64,000 bases of DNA from Eurosta solidaginis. Its lineage: Eukaryota > Arthropoda > Insecta > Diptera > Tephritidae. The notes under the pieces were generated by a model. It was not told where the DNA came from, searched no databases, and was given only the letters and a program-made list of their open reading frames with translations. The stretch is from positions 121,343,112 through 121,407,111 of the forward strand of contig NC_090320.1 of NCBI RefSeq assembly GCF_040869045.1. Reading direction: 5' to 3'. Shown one piece after another: positions 23,023-34,300 of the stretch (the stretch's first letter is position 1; every line of letters starts with the position of its first letter). Position numbers and translations under genes: made by a program.

Positions 23023-26000
23023 CTAAGTTGTTTCCTTATTGTAGGTACTCTTATCATAATTAACTTTTTGTTTTTCTTCAGTATCTTGGACTAATTTCCT
23101 AGCTCTTCGCCGTGCTATCTGAAGTCTATATTTTACTTCTTTGTCGTAATCTTCGTGGTTGTACAGTTGGCTTATTTTGTTTTCTTTAAGGAATTCGTAA
23201 TTCGGGGGATTCTTTCCAAATATAAGCTCCAAAGGGCAATATTAATATGTGGTTGATGGTGTTGTATTGTAACAATACGTGAAATACCTGCGGTACTAAT
23301 CCCAATCGTCTTTGTCACTGGGCATATATGAACGTATGTATTCATTGAATTTGCTGTGACTGCGTTCTACAGTACCCAAAGTTTGATGATGAGACGGTAT
23401 TGAGGTTTTATGCTCAATTTTTAACAGTTTACATAGTTCTTTAAATAGGCTGTTTTTATATTCTGTGCCCACGTCCATTATGATTGTTTTCATCGGTCCA
23501 TAAATTAAAATGAAGTGCACGAATACGGCTTTAGCGACTGTTGCTGCGTGTTTGCTGGGACTGGAATTGACACCAAGTATTTGGTTAGATCGCATATAAT
23601 GGTAACCGCATATTCGTTGCCATTTATTGACTTCGGTAATGGCCCGACTGTATCGATTTATACAATATCGAAAGCCTTCGGAGGTGTCTACGTTATTGTC
23701 ATTGGCTCTTTTATATGCTTATATGTTTTATTTTGCTTGCAGTGGATGCAGTTCTTTATGTATTTTCTTACGTGATTTTTCATGTTTAGCCAGCTATATT
23801 TCTGCTTGATCTTATCTGTCATGCCATTTATTCCTGGGTGGCCACCACTAATAGGATCGTCATGATATTTATGCAGAACTCCTTTGAATTTCCAGGGATT
23901 TGTCACATATATAACCTCTGGGGTTAGTGCGATTGTTAGTCTTTTGAGAAACTTGTTTCCTGTTTCTATAAATTTGCCCACTGCAGTATAATTTCTTTTA
24001 AACAATTTGTCCCCTAAGGACAACTGTATTTGTACAAGGCCTAAATTGCCAGCTTCTTTCTCAAGCCTGGTAAAGAATTGTTCTAATTCAATCTTATCCT
24101 CAAAAATCAGGTTGCTTGTATTCAAATTGCTACAAATTTTCTTTCCTTTTTTGAAATATAATTTCGGAGGATCGAAAGCGAGCTCGACATATCTTTTTAC
24201 TTCAAATTTATTTATCACTTCGTATACTTTTGGGTTCTCTTTGTGACTTTCTTTATTTTCGATATTAATGCTGGTGGATTTAGCTGCTGATCTTGTTATT
24301 ATTTTTAGTATTTTACTTACCTCCACTGACATTTCTTTTAAATTCGTGCTTTTTATGCGAGATAATGCATCCGCAATGTATTTTTCCTTTCCAGCGATAT
24401 ACTCCACTTCAAAATCGTACTCCTCTAAATTGAGTCTTACTCGTGCTAGCTTAGATGAAGAACTCCTCATCGAGAAAAGATATGTTAAAGGGCTATGGTC
24501 GGTTTTAACCAGAAATTTTCTGCCATAGACATATGGTCTGAAGAAGGTTATGGCCCAATGAATTGCAGTTAACTCTTTGTCTATTGCCGCTTTGGTTATT
24601 TCACCTTTTGTAAATGACCTTGAGGCTTAAGCAATTGGTAACTGTTTGCCATCGTACTCTTGCCTAAGGACTGCCCCACAAGCGTATCAACTAGCGCCTG
24701 TTGTTATGCAGAATTATTTATTGAAGTCTGGGTATTGCAAAAGTTTTGGACTGATTAATGCTTCCTTTAAATAGACAAAAGCTTTTTGACAATCTTCTAT
24801 CCAGTCGAAGGAAACATTCTTTTTGCAAATCCTAGTTAATTTTCGTGAGTGTTCTGCGAAATTCGGTACAAATCTTCTGTAATAATTGCAGAAGGCTACG
24901 AATCTCTTAACTGCATCAGCTGTTTTTGGTGTTGGGTAATTTTGGGCTGTCTCAAATTTGCTTGGGTGGGGTAATATTCCCTTACTTGTATATTTATGAC
25001 CTAAATAAGTTACTCCTTGGCTGAAAAATAGACATTTGTCTGGATGCAGTTTTAGGTTGTATTTCCTACAAGTGGAGAAAACATCTCTTAAATTTTTCAG
25101 CATATGTTTTTCGAAGCAAAATAGTACAACCAAATCATCCATGTAGAGAAATGCTTGAGATGGTTTGCGACCTGCAACTGCCAGTGTCATCATTCTTTGA
25201 AATAAGTTTGGTGCTACTTTTAATCCATAGGGTAGTCTTTTGAATCTATAAGTGCCGTTTTCAGCTGTGAGTGAGGTTATATATCTAGAATCTGGGTGTA
25301 GTTCTATTTGATGAAAGCCTGACATGAGATCGAGGCATGAGAAATATTTTGATCTTCCGAGTTGGTCTAAAATATCATAAATTCTTGGGAGTGGGAATTT
25401 ATATGCTGCTACCTTTTTATTTACCTGTCTGTAATCAACTACTAATCTCCATCTTTTTTCTGTATTCCCTGGAAGTGATTTTTTGGGAACAAGTAACATT
25501 GGACTATTGTATTCTGATATGGAGGTTTCTATTATGTCATCTTCGATTAGCTTATTTATCTGTTTGCTTGTATCTCCTTTTTGTGTCTGAGGCAATCTAT
25601 AGTTTTTTATGTAAACAAGAGTATTATCCTTCATGTGTAATTTTTGTTTGTAAAAATTATAAGAGGAAATTGGTTCTGTTTCTAGTGAAGATATGTCTAT
25701 AAATTCTGTGCATAATGATGTAAGTTGAGAATTGACAAATGTTGGGAAATGTTTTGTTAGTCTTTTTAATTTTTCTGTAATATTGCTATTATTATTATTG
25801 TGTGCGGTTGTTTTAATTAGTGTATAATCGTCTAAATTTTCAGTATCAATTTTGTAATTTTGAATAGTTGTGTTTTTATTTGTTGTGTTAATGATTCTAA
25901 CGAATGTTTGGTCTTTATCTGCAATTGTATTTGCTATAAAAATGCCTTCAGATATTTGTTGATGTGGTATGAAGATGTTTTTATTATCAGTGTGTAGTTT

Positions 26001-26402
26001 AACTTGTCTAATGACTTCAGATCTAGCTGGGATAGTGATCGTATTGACAGACAGACGGTTTGTTTGATGTTTTAGTATTGATTGGGGAAAGTCATATTGT
26101 CAATTGCACTTCTTTATAAAATCTAGTATATTATTCCATCACATGGTATTGGAAAGTCGTCTTCCACGACATGAAATTTATGATAAATTAAGAGGTCATC
26201 TCCTTTTAAATCAGCTTTGACTGTGCCCAATGTGCTGGTTATACCCCGACCAATGCCTTTTAAATCCGTAATGTGTTCTGTATTTATTTTAAGATTATTA
26301 CTAATTTGATTCTTTTTAATGTTGGAGATATCTTCTCCTGTGTCTATTAAGAAATTTGAAATTGAGTCGTTTAATGTAGTGTAGATTTACTACACATATT
26401 TT
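23023..26402 (-). pseudogene. Gypsy pol (protease, RT, RNase H, integrase), unit 1, broken
   Basis: Protease: a DTG triad in NFLIDTGEDISNI near 26320-26350, then a frameshift near 26130 and a TGA near 26107. RT (24714-25634): LVVDYRQVNK, LDLMSGFHQI and the catalytic YMDD at residues 164-167 of that frame. RNase H: an in-frame stop just after PIA near 24628, then TKAAIDKELTAIHWA and GRKFLVKTDHSPL, joining the frame 23688-24470 with ADALSRI. Integrase: the HHCC region ending CIHCKQNK, a frame break near 23600-23690, the core with MDVGTEY (23296-23595), and a C-terminal piece (23023-23232). Several frameshifts and stops make it inactive. It is copied with nearly the same lesions at 38988-42367. 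Confidence 0.88.
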
Positions 26403-26407
26403 CCTAT

Positions 26408-27649
26408 CTACTGATCTTGAAGTGGAGTTTCTTGGTTTTCCTGCTGGGTGCATCTACGCACGTTGCAAGTCTGGTTGTAAGACCTATTGCTGTTTTGGGT
26501 TTGGGATCCTCGCCGGGAATTATTAGTATTATTGTTATTTGACCTAAACTTATTGTTGTATCTCGGCTGTGGTCTAAATCTTCTACCTCGGTAACTCCCA
26601 TAGTTGTTACTTCGATAACCTCCACGGAAATTACTCCGATATTGATTTTGCTGCCGTATGTTTAAAATTGTGTTTGAGCTGCCCGTTATTTCTGTACAGC
26701 TATTTGTAAATTTGGAAATTGCGTCGTTCATTGATGTGAACGTTCCTCCTTGCATGATCATTTTTACTTTGTCATTGGAGCGATTTTTACACATAGCTTT
26801 GACTGCCGCTTGTGTTGAATATCTCGTTGCCAAGCCTGGATTAAGTCCATTCGATATATAGGCTCCTTCTAATGACCTAGTAATTTTTTCTATTTCTGCG
26901 GTATATTGATTTGCAGTTTTGCTGCGCTTCTGGATGTTCAGAAGTTTAGCTGTTAAAACTTCTACTGATTCACCCTTTATTGCTGATTTTAACATCAATT
27001 TTATTTGAGCGATTGTATTTTCGTTACTAATGAAATTTCTTGCCGTGCCTTTTAGCTTGGTTTTTATCATTGTTATTGCTAAGGCTTCGTGGGCATCTTT
27101 GATTTGATCAATTATATCAAGAGCGTATAAGAAGCTGTGTAAGTTTTCCGGCGTAACATCCATACCAAACTCCGGTAGTACTGACGAAGCAGTTTTAATG
27201 AATTCAACTACGGTTTGCGCCATTGTAATATTTATAGCTGGGATATCTAATGGTTTATTTTCTTCCACTGATGGAGTCTGACTCAATGAAGGTGATGGAG
27301 TCCGGCTCCGGGAAAGTTCTGAGAAAATTAAATTAAAGTCAATATCGGATTTCTCCTCTATTGTGGTTGGTATTGATATTTCTATATTGCGTCTCGCTAA
27401 TGAAGATACCAATTTATCCCGTACAGTGGCAAAAATTTGGTGAGCTTCTTTTTGGTGCTCTTTAGTGAGTATGTGATTTACTGTATCGATCACTTGTTTT
27501 ATATTATTTAAAGCATATAAGATTATATTCAAATGCTTTACTATTGTTTCGGTTTTTATAGTAGTATTTTTGTTTATGCATTTGTATGACTTATCAGCTT
27601 TTGCTTTTTCTTCAAATAATATGTCATAAATTTCATGCCATTGATTCAT
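26408..27649 (-). CDS. Gypsy Gag, unit 1 (413 aa, open)
   Basis: Gag forms the particle shell and binds the element RNA in the cytoplasm. The frame starts MNQWHEIYDI at 27649 and runs without interruption to a stop at 26408. A helical capsid-like middle part (about residues 140-320) is followed by an Arg/Gly/Asn-rich tail (RGGYRSNNYGSYRGRRFRP). There is no CX2CX4HX4C knuckle, so RNA binding is probably through the basic, glycine-rich tail. The protease starts in another frame about 50 bases past the stop, implying frameshift expression in the live ancestor. The copy at 42373-43614 is also open and differs at a few residues. Assignment to Gag rests on position and composition. Confidence 0.8.
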   Translation of the reverse strand: MNQWHEIYDILFEEKAKADKSYKCINKNTTIKTETIVKHLNIILYALNNIKQVIDTVNHILTKEHQKEAHQIFATVRDKLVSSLARRNIEISIPTTIEEKSDIDFNLIFSELSRSRTPSPSLSQTPSVEENKPLDIPAINITMAQTVVEFIKTASSVLPEFGMDVTPENLHSFLYALDIIDQIKDAHEALAITMIKTKLKGTARNFISNENTIAQIKLMLKSAIKGESVEVLTAKLLNIQKRSKTANQYTAEIEKITRSLEGAYISNGLNPGLATRYSTQAAVKAMCKNRSNDKVKMIMQGGTFTSMNDAISKFTNSCTEITGSSNTILNIRQQNQYRSNFRGGYRSNNYGSYRGRRFRPQPRYNNKFRSNNNNTNNSRRGSQTQNSNRSYNQTCNVRRCTQQENQETPLQDQ

Positions 27650-27673
27650 TTCTTGGAGTATAAATTTTTTTGT

Positions 27674-27924
27674 TTAAATGCGTTGTTGTACATTATTTGA
27701 TTGACTCAATTTATTTTTTATGTAATTTTTTATTAAAATTGCAAGTGTGACAATTAAGAATGTAATTACGCATGCAAAGATAGCTAACCATTTATCTGGG
27801 TTTTCTTTTTATTTTCTACACTCAGGTTTGGTTCATATTTGATTAATTTATCTATAGGATTTTTCTCATTATTTTCCTTACCGAATTCATAGCCAGATAT
27901 CGCAATCTTTGTCCACCAAGACAT
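27674..27924 (-). pseudogene. Leader ORF c: small single-pass membrane protein, frameshifted
   Basis: An ATG at 27924 opens MSWWTKIAIS and runs about 45 codons to a TAG. The next frame then gives a strongly hydrophobic segment (WLAIFACVITFLIVTLAILI) and a basic tail ending at the TAA at 27674-27676. The two parts look like one protein of about 83 residues broken by a one-base change in an A-rich run near 27805. It lies 24 bases upstream of gag. A single membrane span near the C-terminus with a Lys-rich end is the only functional clue. The duplicate has the same lesion, so the break is older than the duplication. Confidence 0.55.
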
Positions 27925-28049
27925 TTTAGTGGTCCTATCAGTATTTTCTCTAATATTGAATCAATTAAACGATGATTTTCTTGTATTTTATTTTATTTTA
28001 TTTATTTAATAATTGGAAAAAAAAAAATTCTAAATTATTATAATTTATC

Positions 28050-28268
28050 TTACTCTACGCTAGGAAAGACCAACCTAATCATTCTAGCTGTTTCTTCTGT
28101 CATAGTTGTAGCATTTTTCCCATCCTCTATTGTGGGTTCCGTATTCATTCCTATCTTTTTCCAAAAAGGCTTTAACCATTCTAACTCTTTTTCGTAATCT
28201 ACGTTTTCTGAGTATAAAATTACTTTGTCATCCCACTCGATGGGGCATTTCCAATATTTCCTAGACAT
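28050..28268 (-). CDS. Leader ORF b: 72-residue protein of unknown function
   Basis: The open frame starts MSRKYWKCPIEWDD and ends VFPSVE. It is rich in Trp, Glu and Lys, with no signal peptide or membrane span. It lies between leader ORFs a and c, is 36 bases past the stop of ORF a in the same frame, and precedes gag. The copy at 44015-44233 is identical in protein. I do not recognise the family. Intact in both units, it is the best preserved of the three small ORFs, but at this length and this young duplication age that alone does not prove selection. Confidence 0.5.
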   Translation of the reverse strand: MSRKYWKCPIEWDDKVILYSENVDYEKELEWLKPFWKKIGMNTEPTIEDGKNATTMTEETARMIRLVFPSVE

Positions 28269-28304
28269 TCCAATTTACTCGATATAAAAAAAAATTTCTA
28301 ATTA

Positions 28305-28655
28305 TTATTTTTTATTTCTTAATTCCTTTATTTTTTCTTTTCGTCTTAATCTTTCTATAGTGTTTGTGGTTAGATTTAATAACTTGAAGGTTTCAGCTAT
28401 TTCTTTCCTTTTCCTAAATTGTTTGCCTCCCCACTTCCCTCTTTGGATTATTGGGACAGGTATCTCCGGAATTTCTTCCGTTTTATAAGGCTTGTTCCGT
28501 CGCCGATACTCTTCTATAGTAATCGGTGTCGGACCTTGCTTGCTATTGTTACGGTTTTGAAGAATTTCCTCAGAGATTTTGATAAATTCTCTTATAGTGT
28601 CTTCACACTTTTTAAATACTTTGTGGAATTCTTCTTCCGTGTTTATTTCTTACAT
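28305..28655 (-). pseudogene. Leader ORF a: basic protein of about 116 residues, start codon followed by stop
   Basis: In this unit the ATG at 28653-28655 is followed at once by TAA. The rest of the frame is open to the TAA at 28305 and reads EINTEEEFHKVFKK, then TPITIEEYRRRNKPYK, then a Lys/Arg-rich half including RGKWGGKQFRKRKE. In unit 2 the second codon is CAA and the start is intact. The protein is strongly basic in its C-terminal half, as an RNA-binding accessory protein would be, but no family is recognised. Confidence 0.5.
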
Positions 28656-29320
28656 ATCAAAAGAAATAACTGAACCTACTTTCTTCTTTTCGAATTATAT
28701 AAAAATGGTCTTATAATATTTTTTCAATAAAATTTTAATTACTTTAGTTAAAAAAATTTTTTTTAATTCCTAAGCAAAAACAAACGTTTTTGCTAATGAT
28801 TAAGCGTTCACAAGGCCTCTCAATTTATTCTAAATTTTAAAATATACTTATATTAATTGTGCCCAACTTGCTGCCAGTCTTTTCTTGATGTCTGCTAATG
28901 TTTTCTCAATGTCTGCCGCCAGTCATAATTTTTCATCAATATTCCACTTCCTTATGCATAACAAATTTCATTTTATGTACCACTTCATTATGCTGCTAAC
29001 GTAATACTTTGCCATTTATTGTTGTTGCTATGTTGAAAAAGGATTTGATCGCCTTGTTTGTCTAGATTAATCCATCAATCTCTAGCTTCCAATACTTTGC
29101 GTTTGTTTGAAATATTTGGGGGCTACGAAATGATCCGTCGAATCTCCTCTCAATCTTTAGCTTCCAATACTTTTGCGGTTGTTTAAAATATTTGTGGGTT
29201 ATAAAATGATCCGTGTGGCACCAGTTTGTGGCTTTTATTTTTATGCTTTAAAAGAAAATTGGCCCAGTCAGATTATTGTAGCAGTTTTGCTGATGTTAAT
29301 CTAGACTGGCAGGATCGCCA
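28656..29320 (-). other. Gypsy 5' leader with primer-binding site
   Basis: Non-coding, AT-rich. The primer-binding site TGGCGATCCTGCCAGTC directly follows the 5' LTR on the minus strand. I do not assign its tRNA. The motif TCTAGCTTCCAATACTTT(T)GCG occurs twice about 80 bases apart (near 29080 and 29160), an internal tandem duplication that ends in AAATGATCCGT in both copies. Confidence 0.6.
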
Positions 29321-29827
29321 TATAATATTCTAAATAAATTAAAGAGGTCCGTTCAAGTTCAGCGATAGAAAATTATTCCCTTTATTAAATAAATGCCGTT
29401 CTTTTTCTACAGAAATTTCTCAACTTACACACACACGATTATACTAATACAATTAAACTAAAAGTATTTACATTACTAATATGGATATGTAAAATCAGCA
29501 TTTACTTCATTTTCCTACTTATAACTACAATGCAATTAGATATATGTATGAATTTTTTGGCAGTGCACACTGACAAACCGACGCTGTCGATCAGTTATGT
29601 TGATCGATACGTGGGTTGTTCAATGTGACGAATTGAGTAAGGGTTAACAACTGTAAACAGATACGACGCCCCGCTGAGTTCAACATAACTTATCTATGCC
29701 GCTAGGACTTGCCTGCGTGTGGTCAATATTTGGTTATGCATAAAAAGTGCATAGAAAGTGAAACTCATTCGGGCATATACATAAATACAAATACCTTGTA
29801 TGTAAGACTTATTCTGGTAATGCCACA
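29321..29827 (-). repeat. 5' LTR of gypsy element, unit 1
   Basis: 507 bp with the same ends as 21915-22421. The inner border is set by the primer-binding site beginning TGG. Divergence from the 3' LTR of about 5 percent shows the insertion is far older than the macro-duplication. Confidence 0.88.
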
Positions 29828-30210
29828 TGGTGTTCCCGGCGTAGAAGCAGCATTACAGAAGGTAACTTAACCTAACATCACACAGAGTATACAATGTTCG
29901 GTTACACCCGAACTTAGCCACCCTAACTTGTTTTTCATATAGATGTGTTCAAGGCTGTCTTATGGATTATTATTAGATTGCTCCTATTTTGATGGAGAAC
30001 GACAGATCGAGTGACACTAGCACCATCTGAAATGAAAAAGTAGCCATCTTCCAACCTTTGTTGCAAACAAAGCATGAGAAGAAGAATTTGACATTTGTTT
30101 CGGTGCTCGTTGGTAACTTTTCTAATATTTTTTACAGATAAAAACTGCAATTTAACAAATGAATAGGACACAATATATAGCAAGTATATTTCTTGTATAG
30201 TGAGAATGCT
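29828..30210. other. Flank between gypsy element and duplication junction
   Basis: No gene is recognised. The minus-strand open frame at 29935-30237 crosses the duplication junction. In unit 2 its counterpart extends into unique DNA (45900-46307), so neither looks like a conserved protein. The junction itself is at 30210/30211. Confidence 0.6.
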
Positions 30211-30420
30211 CCAAGCGTTTATCCTAGTAGAAAGCATGATTAGGGTTTCAACATTTGAACGCGCTGTTACAAATGATCAAATAGTAATAGATTTGCAACT
30301 TTTATGCTCGTTATGTATTTATTTTGTGATAAACGAACAATTTCTCAGCATTGCTTGAATATCAATTAAAGATTTCAAACCTAACTGCTAAATAGTTCTT
30401 TGAAAATTATGGCCAGAAGT

Positions 30421-30920
30421 GAGTTGCATTCTAATGGAGTACAAAGTTGAAAAATTGAACCTGCACCAGCACTGGATGTTGCTGCTGTGGTGCATCAAGA
30501 TGGCACAATTGGTGTGCTTAACTTTAGACTCGATGAGATGCTTATGAATTCAAACAAGATTGGGGTTGAGTTGGTCAGGTACCAATAGTCATGTGGCATT
30601 TTGGAATTTGGAAGACAGAAAGGTAATGCTGGCTGTGCCGTACTCTCGTTGCTCTATGTACATTGATGATTTTTTTTTTTTTTAACAGCTTATAGATCGC
30701 CCGACAGATTTGGTGCTGTTATATCGGAATTCCCATTTGGATCAACAGTTGCAAAAATGATAATTGCCCGCTGTCGACATAATTGCGCAAAGGACATACT
30801 TTTAATTACTATTATGCTGTCAGGTGAGATTATATGCATTATTATGAATTGCACCGACTGCTGTTTTTTTTTTTGGAAAAAAGGGACCCTTTAGATTTTA
30901 ATAAGCACAAGAGACGCGTT
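30421..30920 (+). pseudogene. Copy of the WD40-like gene fragment
   Basis: Duplicate of 12400-12900 with the same frameshift, the same GTAATG donor-like site and a slightly longer T run before AACAG. It adds no coding information but confirms that the block travelled with the duplication. Confidence 0.4.
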
Positions 30921-31091
30921 TTTATACGTTGTTGTGGCTTTAGTAGGTGTCACTGAGGGGGAGAATTCTTTGAATTGTGGATAGGTAGTTGCTCTCATTG
31001 TTGTTAAGCACCAGCGTTGTGGCCGTAATGTGCCAGACAATAAAAGGGGGTATGCGGTGGCAGATGGTTTATCTGCTTTAGTCTTCTATTG

Positions 31092-31263
31092 GCCTCGTTC
31101 GTGGTGAACGAGGGCTGGGTTATGGGGTTTGTTGGCCTCGTTCGGGGTGAACGAGAGCTGGGTTATGGGGTTTGTTGGCCTCGTTCGGGATGAACGAGAG
31201 CTGGGTTACGGGATTTGTTGGCCTCGTTCGGAGTGAACGAGAGCTGGGTTAAGCGGGTTGAAG
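31092..31263 (-). repeat. Four 43-bp hairpin repeats, BEL copy 3
   Basis: Identical in arrangement to 13069-13240, with CTCGTTC...GAACGAG stems starting at 31094 and every 43 bases after. Confidence 0.88.
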
Positions 31264-31368
31264 TTACAGATCTTTCTCACCCTCACTGGAGGGTGGTAGT
31301 AGGACCAATTTCGTGATTGGTCTAGTGGTTTGTCCCCTGGCCGTATCCAGTTCGACGACTCGAACTCA
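31264..31368 (-). other. Pol C-terminal extension after the in-frame TGA
   Basis: Past the TGA the same frame reads VRVVELDTARGQTTRPITKL and ends at a TAA at 31264-31266. This is the normal end of BEL/Pao integrase C-terminal domains. A C-to-T change at a CpG explains the TGA. Copy 2 shares it (13343-13345), so it predates the duplication. Confidence 0.75.
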
Positions 31369-34300
31369 GTTATCGGGGCCATAATGAAGGGTGGCTATCC
31401 GACCTAGTCTCCATTCGTTGGGGGGCAGATTATCCTCCTTAATGACGACCAGGTCCCCCTCTTTAAGGTTTGATTGTGGATGTTTCCACTTGACGCGCTT
31501 CTGCAATTCGGTGAGATACTCAGTTTTCCACCGTTTGCAGAAGGTTTGATGCAGCGACTTAAGCTTTTCCCATCGATTGACGAGTGATGCGCGATTCTCG
31601 CTGACGTCGATCTCCGGTGGAGCTAACAGGTGCCCTCCCACGAGGAAATGGCCTGGAGTAAGTGGCTCCAAGTTGGACGGCTCGTTGGAGGAGGGGCTTA
31701 ACGGTCGAGAATTGAGACAGGACTCGATTCGACAAAGTAGTGTGCTGAACTCTTCAAGAGTAAATTTGTGATCCAAAGCGATCTTCTTGAAGTGGTTCTT
31801 GAAGCTCTTGACCCCTGCCTCCCATAGTCCGCCCATGTGAGGAGCTCCTGGTGGTATGAAATGCCATGTCAGGTTTTGATGACTGTACTTGGATAAAGTT
31901 TGGTTGCGAGCGTCCGCCAGGAAAGCTTTGAGTTCTGAGCGGAGAGCTCTGGAGGCTCCGACAAAGTTGGTTCCGTTGTCGGAGTAGATGTTCTTTGGAC
32001 ATCCTCGCCGAGCGACAAACCTATCGAAAGCTGCCAGGAATGCGGCAGTACTGAGGTCACTAGTGGCTTCCAAGTGAATCGCTTTGGTTGCAAAGCAAAC
32101 AAAGAGGCAGACGTAACCCTTTGACATGCGGCATCCTCTTCGGCTATAAGATTTGATGTCAAATGGTCCGGCAAAATCTACCCCCGCATTGGTGAAAGAC
32201 CGGGAAAAGGTGGTTCGTTCTGAGGGTAGATCTCCCATAAGTTGGGTTTGGGTCCGCTTGCGGAATATTGTGCAAGTTTTGCAATTGTGTATGACCGATC
32301 GGATCATATTTTTGACCCTAGGGATCCAATATTGTGTGCGTATGCGACGAAACATAAGTTGGTTCTCCCCATGCAGGGTGTCTTTATGGATGAACTGGAC
32401 AAGAAGTCGTGTGAGCCGGCAGTCATACGGCAGAATGATCGGGTGCCGTTCACTGTAGGGAAGATCCTTGGCCCCTGAAAGACGACCGCCCACCCTCAAT
32501 ATGCCCTTTTCATCGACAAGGGGGGTAAGAGGGAGGATTTCACTCTTTGAACCGATGAACTTCCCGGAATTTAAGCTCGAAAGTTCCTCCGAATAGTGCC
32601 TCCGTTGGTAGAAAGCTATTAACTGACTTGTCGTGGCCTGGATTTCATCGGGTGAAATGAAGTGCGATGCCGCTTTAAAGGAAGATTTTGTCTTAGGATT
32701 GGTTCTTTGGATAAATCTTCGAACATACGATATGACCCTCAAGGCCCTGGACAAATTGGAAAACCGTTCGAGGATGTCGTCTTTCTCTTTTATTTTTGAA
32801 GTTGTATGAGCCTGCACCCGTTTTTCCTCTATGTTAGTCTGATAGTCCTTTTCTTGTATTGGCCATTCTGTCTTATCTTCTTGTAACCAAGAAGGTCCCT
32901 GCCACCACAAAGAGTTATTCACTAACTCCTTCGCTGATAGTCCTCGGCTAGCCAGGTCTGCAGGATTGGATGCGGATTCTACGTGGCGCCAGGATTTGTT
33001 TCCTACCTTTTCTACTATTTTCGTTACTCGATGAGCGACAAAGGTTGACCAAGAACAAGGGGGTTTTCTTATCCACGCCAAAACAATCGTGGAGTCTGTC
33101 CATAGGTGTAGATTGAAATTTTCTAAATGCAGATTTTCACGCACTGCTTCGATGGTTTCGGCCAGCAACACTGCACCGCATAGCTCTAATCGGGGTAAGG
33201 AAACTGTTTTAACGGGTGCTACTCTTGTTTTTGCTATTAATAGGTTAACGTAGACCTCATCCTTTATCTTTGCTCGTAAAAAGACTGTCGCGGCGTAAGC
33301 TTTTTCCGAGGCGTCGCAAAAGCTGTGTATTTCAATGTCGTTGGTTGGCGTAAAATACACCCAACGTGGGATACGAATTCCGTTAATGGAGGGGTATTCT
33401 TGCATAAAATTATGCCATCGGTCTAGGGTTCCTGCCGACACTGGTTCGTCCCAGTCAGTCCCCTCTAGCCAAATGTCTTGCATAATGATTTTTGCAACAA
33501 TGACGACTGGGGCGAGCCAACCTAGGGGACCGAAAAGTTGAGCGATTGCAGAAAGTATTGTCCTTTTCGTTAACATATCCCGATTTTCAATTGGTTTTGC
33601 CGTGAAGTAAAAATAATCAGCATGCGCGTTCCATCGAATACCTAGGGTCTTGACCGTACTCGTGTCCTCGAATTCCAAAAAGTCTTCGTTGAGCAGATGA
33701 GGTTTGGGTATTCCTTTAAGTATTCTTGAGCAATTTGACGTCCATTTGCGGAGGGAAAAACCAGCGGACTGTAATGCATCTGTGATTTCATCGCGAGCTT
33801 TGAGTGTGGATTCGATGCTATGTCCCCCGGCTAGAACGTCATCGACGTACATACCTGTCCGTAAGATATCTGCGGCAATGGGTAATGAAGTTTCAACGTC
33901 GTCTGCTAGTTGGTGCAGTGTCCTTATCGCCAGATAAGGAGCACAATTGACTCCAAAGGTGACTGTCTTTAATTCGTAGACGCTGATAGGGTCACTAGGA
34001 TTGTTGCGAAAAACTATTCTCTGGAATTGTGTTTGGTTTGGCTTTACCAATATCTGCCGATACATTTTCTCGATGTCGCTATTAAAAACATATTTAAAGA
34101 ATCTCCATCGAAGGAGTAGAATCGTTAAGTCGGCCTGAAGCACTGGGCCTGTATAAAGTACGTCGTTTAGGCTTGTGCCATTGGATGTGGGACACGAAGC
34201 GTTGAACACCACACGAACTTTGGTCGTGGTGCTTTCCTCTTTTATAACCGCATGATGGGGTAAGAAGTAGCATTCGGTCACGTGGGGTGGTATGATCTTT

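Larger units (their letters stand above)
21915..29827 (-). mobile_element. Ty3/gypsy LTR retrotransposon, copy in unit 1
   Basis: It is 7.9 kb between 507-bp LTRs. Order on the minus strand: 5' LTR, a primer-binding site (TGGCGATCCTGCCAGTC at 29304-29320), three small ORFs, gag, protease, RT, RNase H, integrase, a polypurine tract (AAGGTGAATGG) and the 3' LTR. There is no env. The domain order (RT before integrase) and the RT motifs place it in Ty3/gypsy. Affinity to the Osvaldo/Ulysses group is only a guess. No target-site duplication is visible: GCGGAGAAT on the left, TGGTGTTCC on the right. Confidence 0.9.
12190..30210. repeat. Tandem macro-duplication, unit 1 (18.0 kb)
   Basis: The unit spans the end of the GPAA1 pseudogene, a gene fragment, BEL copy 2, an AT-rich block and a Ty3/gypsy element. 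It is repeated directly at 30211-46175. The left parent boundary reads ATACT|CCAAGCG at 12190, the right parent boundary reads GAATGCT|TATAAC at 46175, and the internal junction at 30210 reads GAATGCT|CCAAGCG. The only shared bases at the join are CT. This is the signature of a tandem duplication made by end joining. Confidence 0.93.

Noticed and set aside
25337..25702. Plus-strand 121-codon ORF, also at 41302
   Set aside because: Antisense shadow of the gypsy reverse transcriptase.
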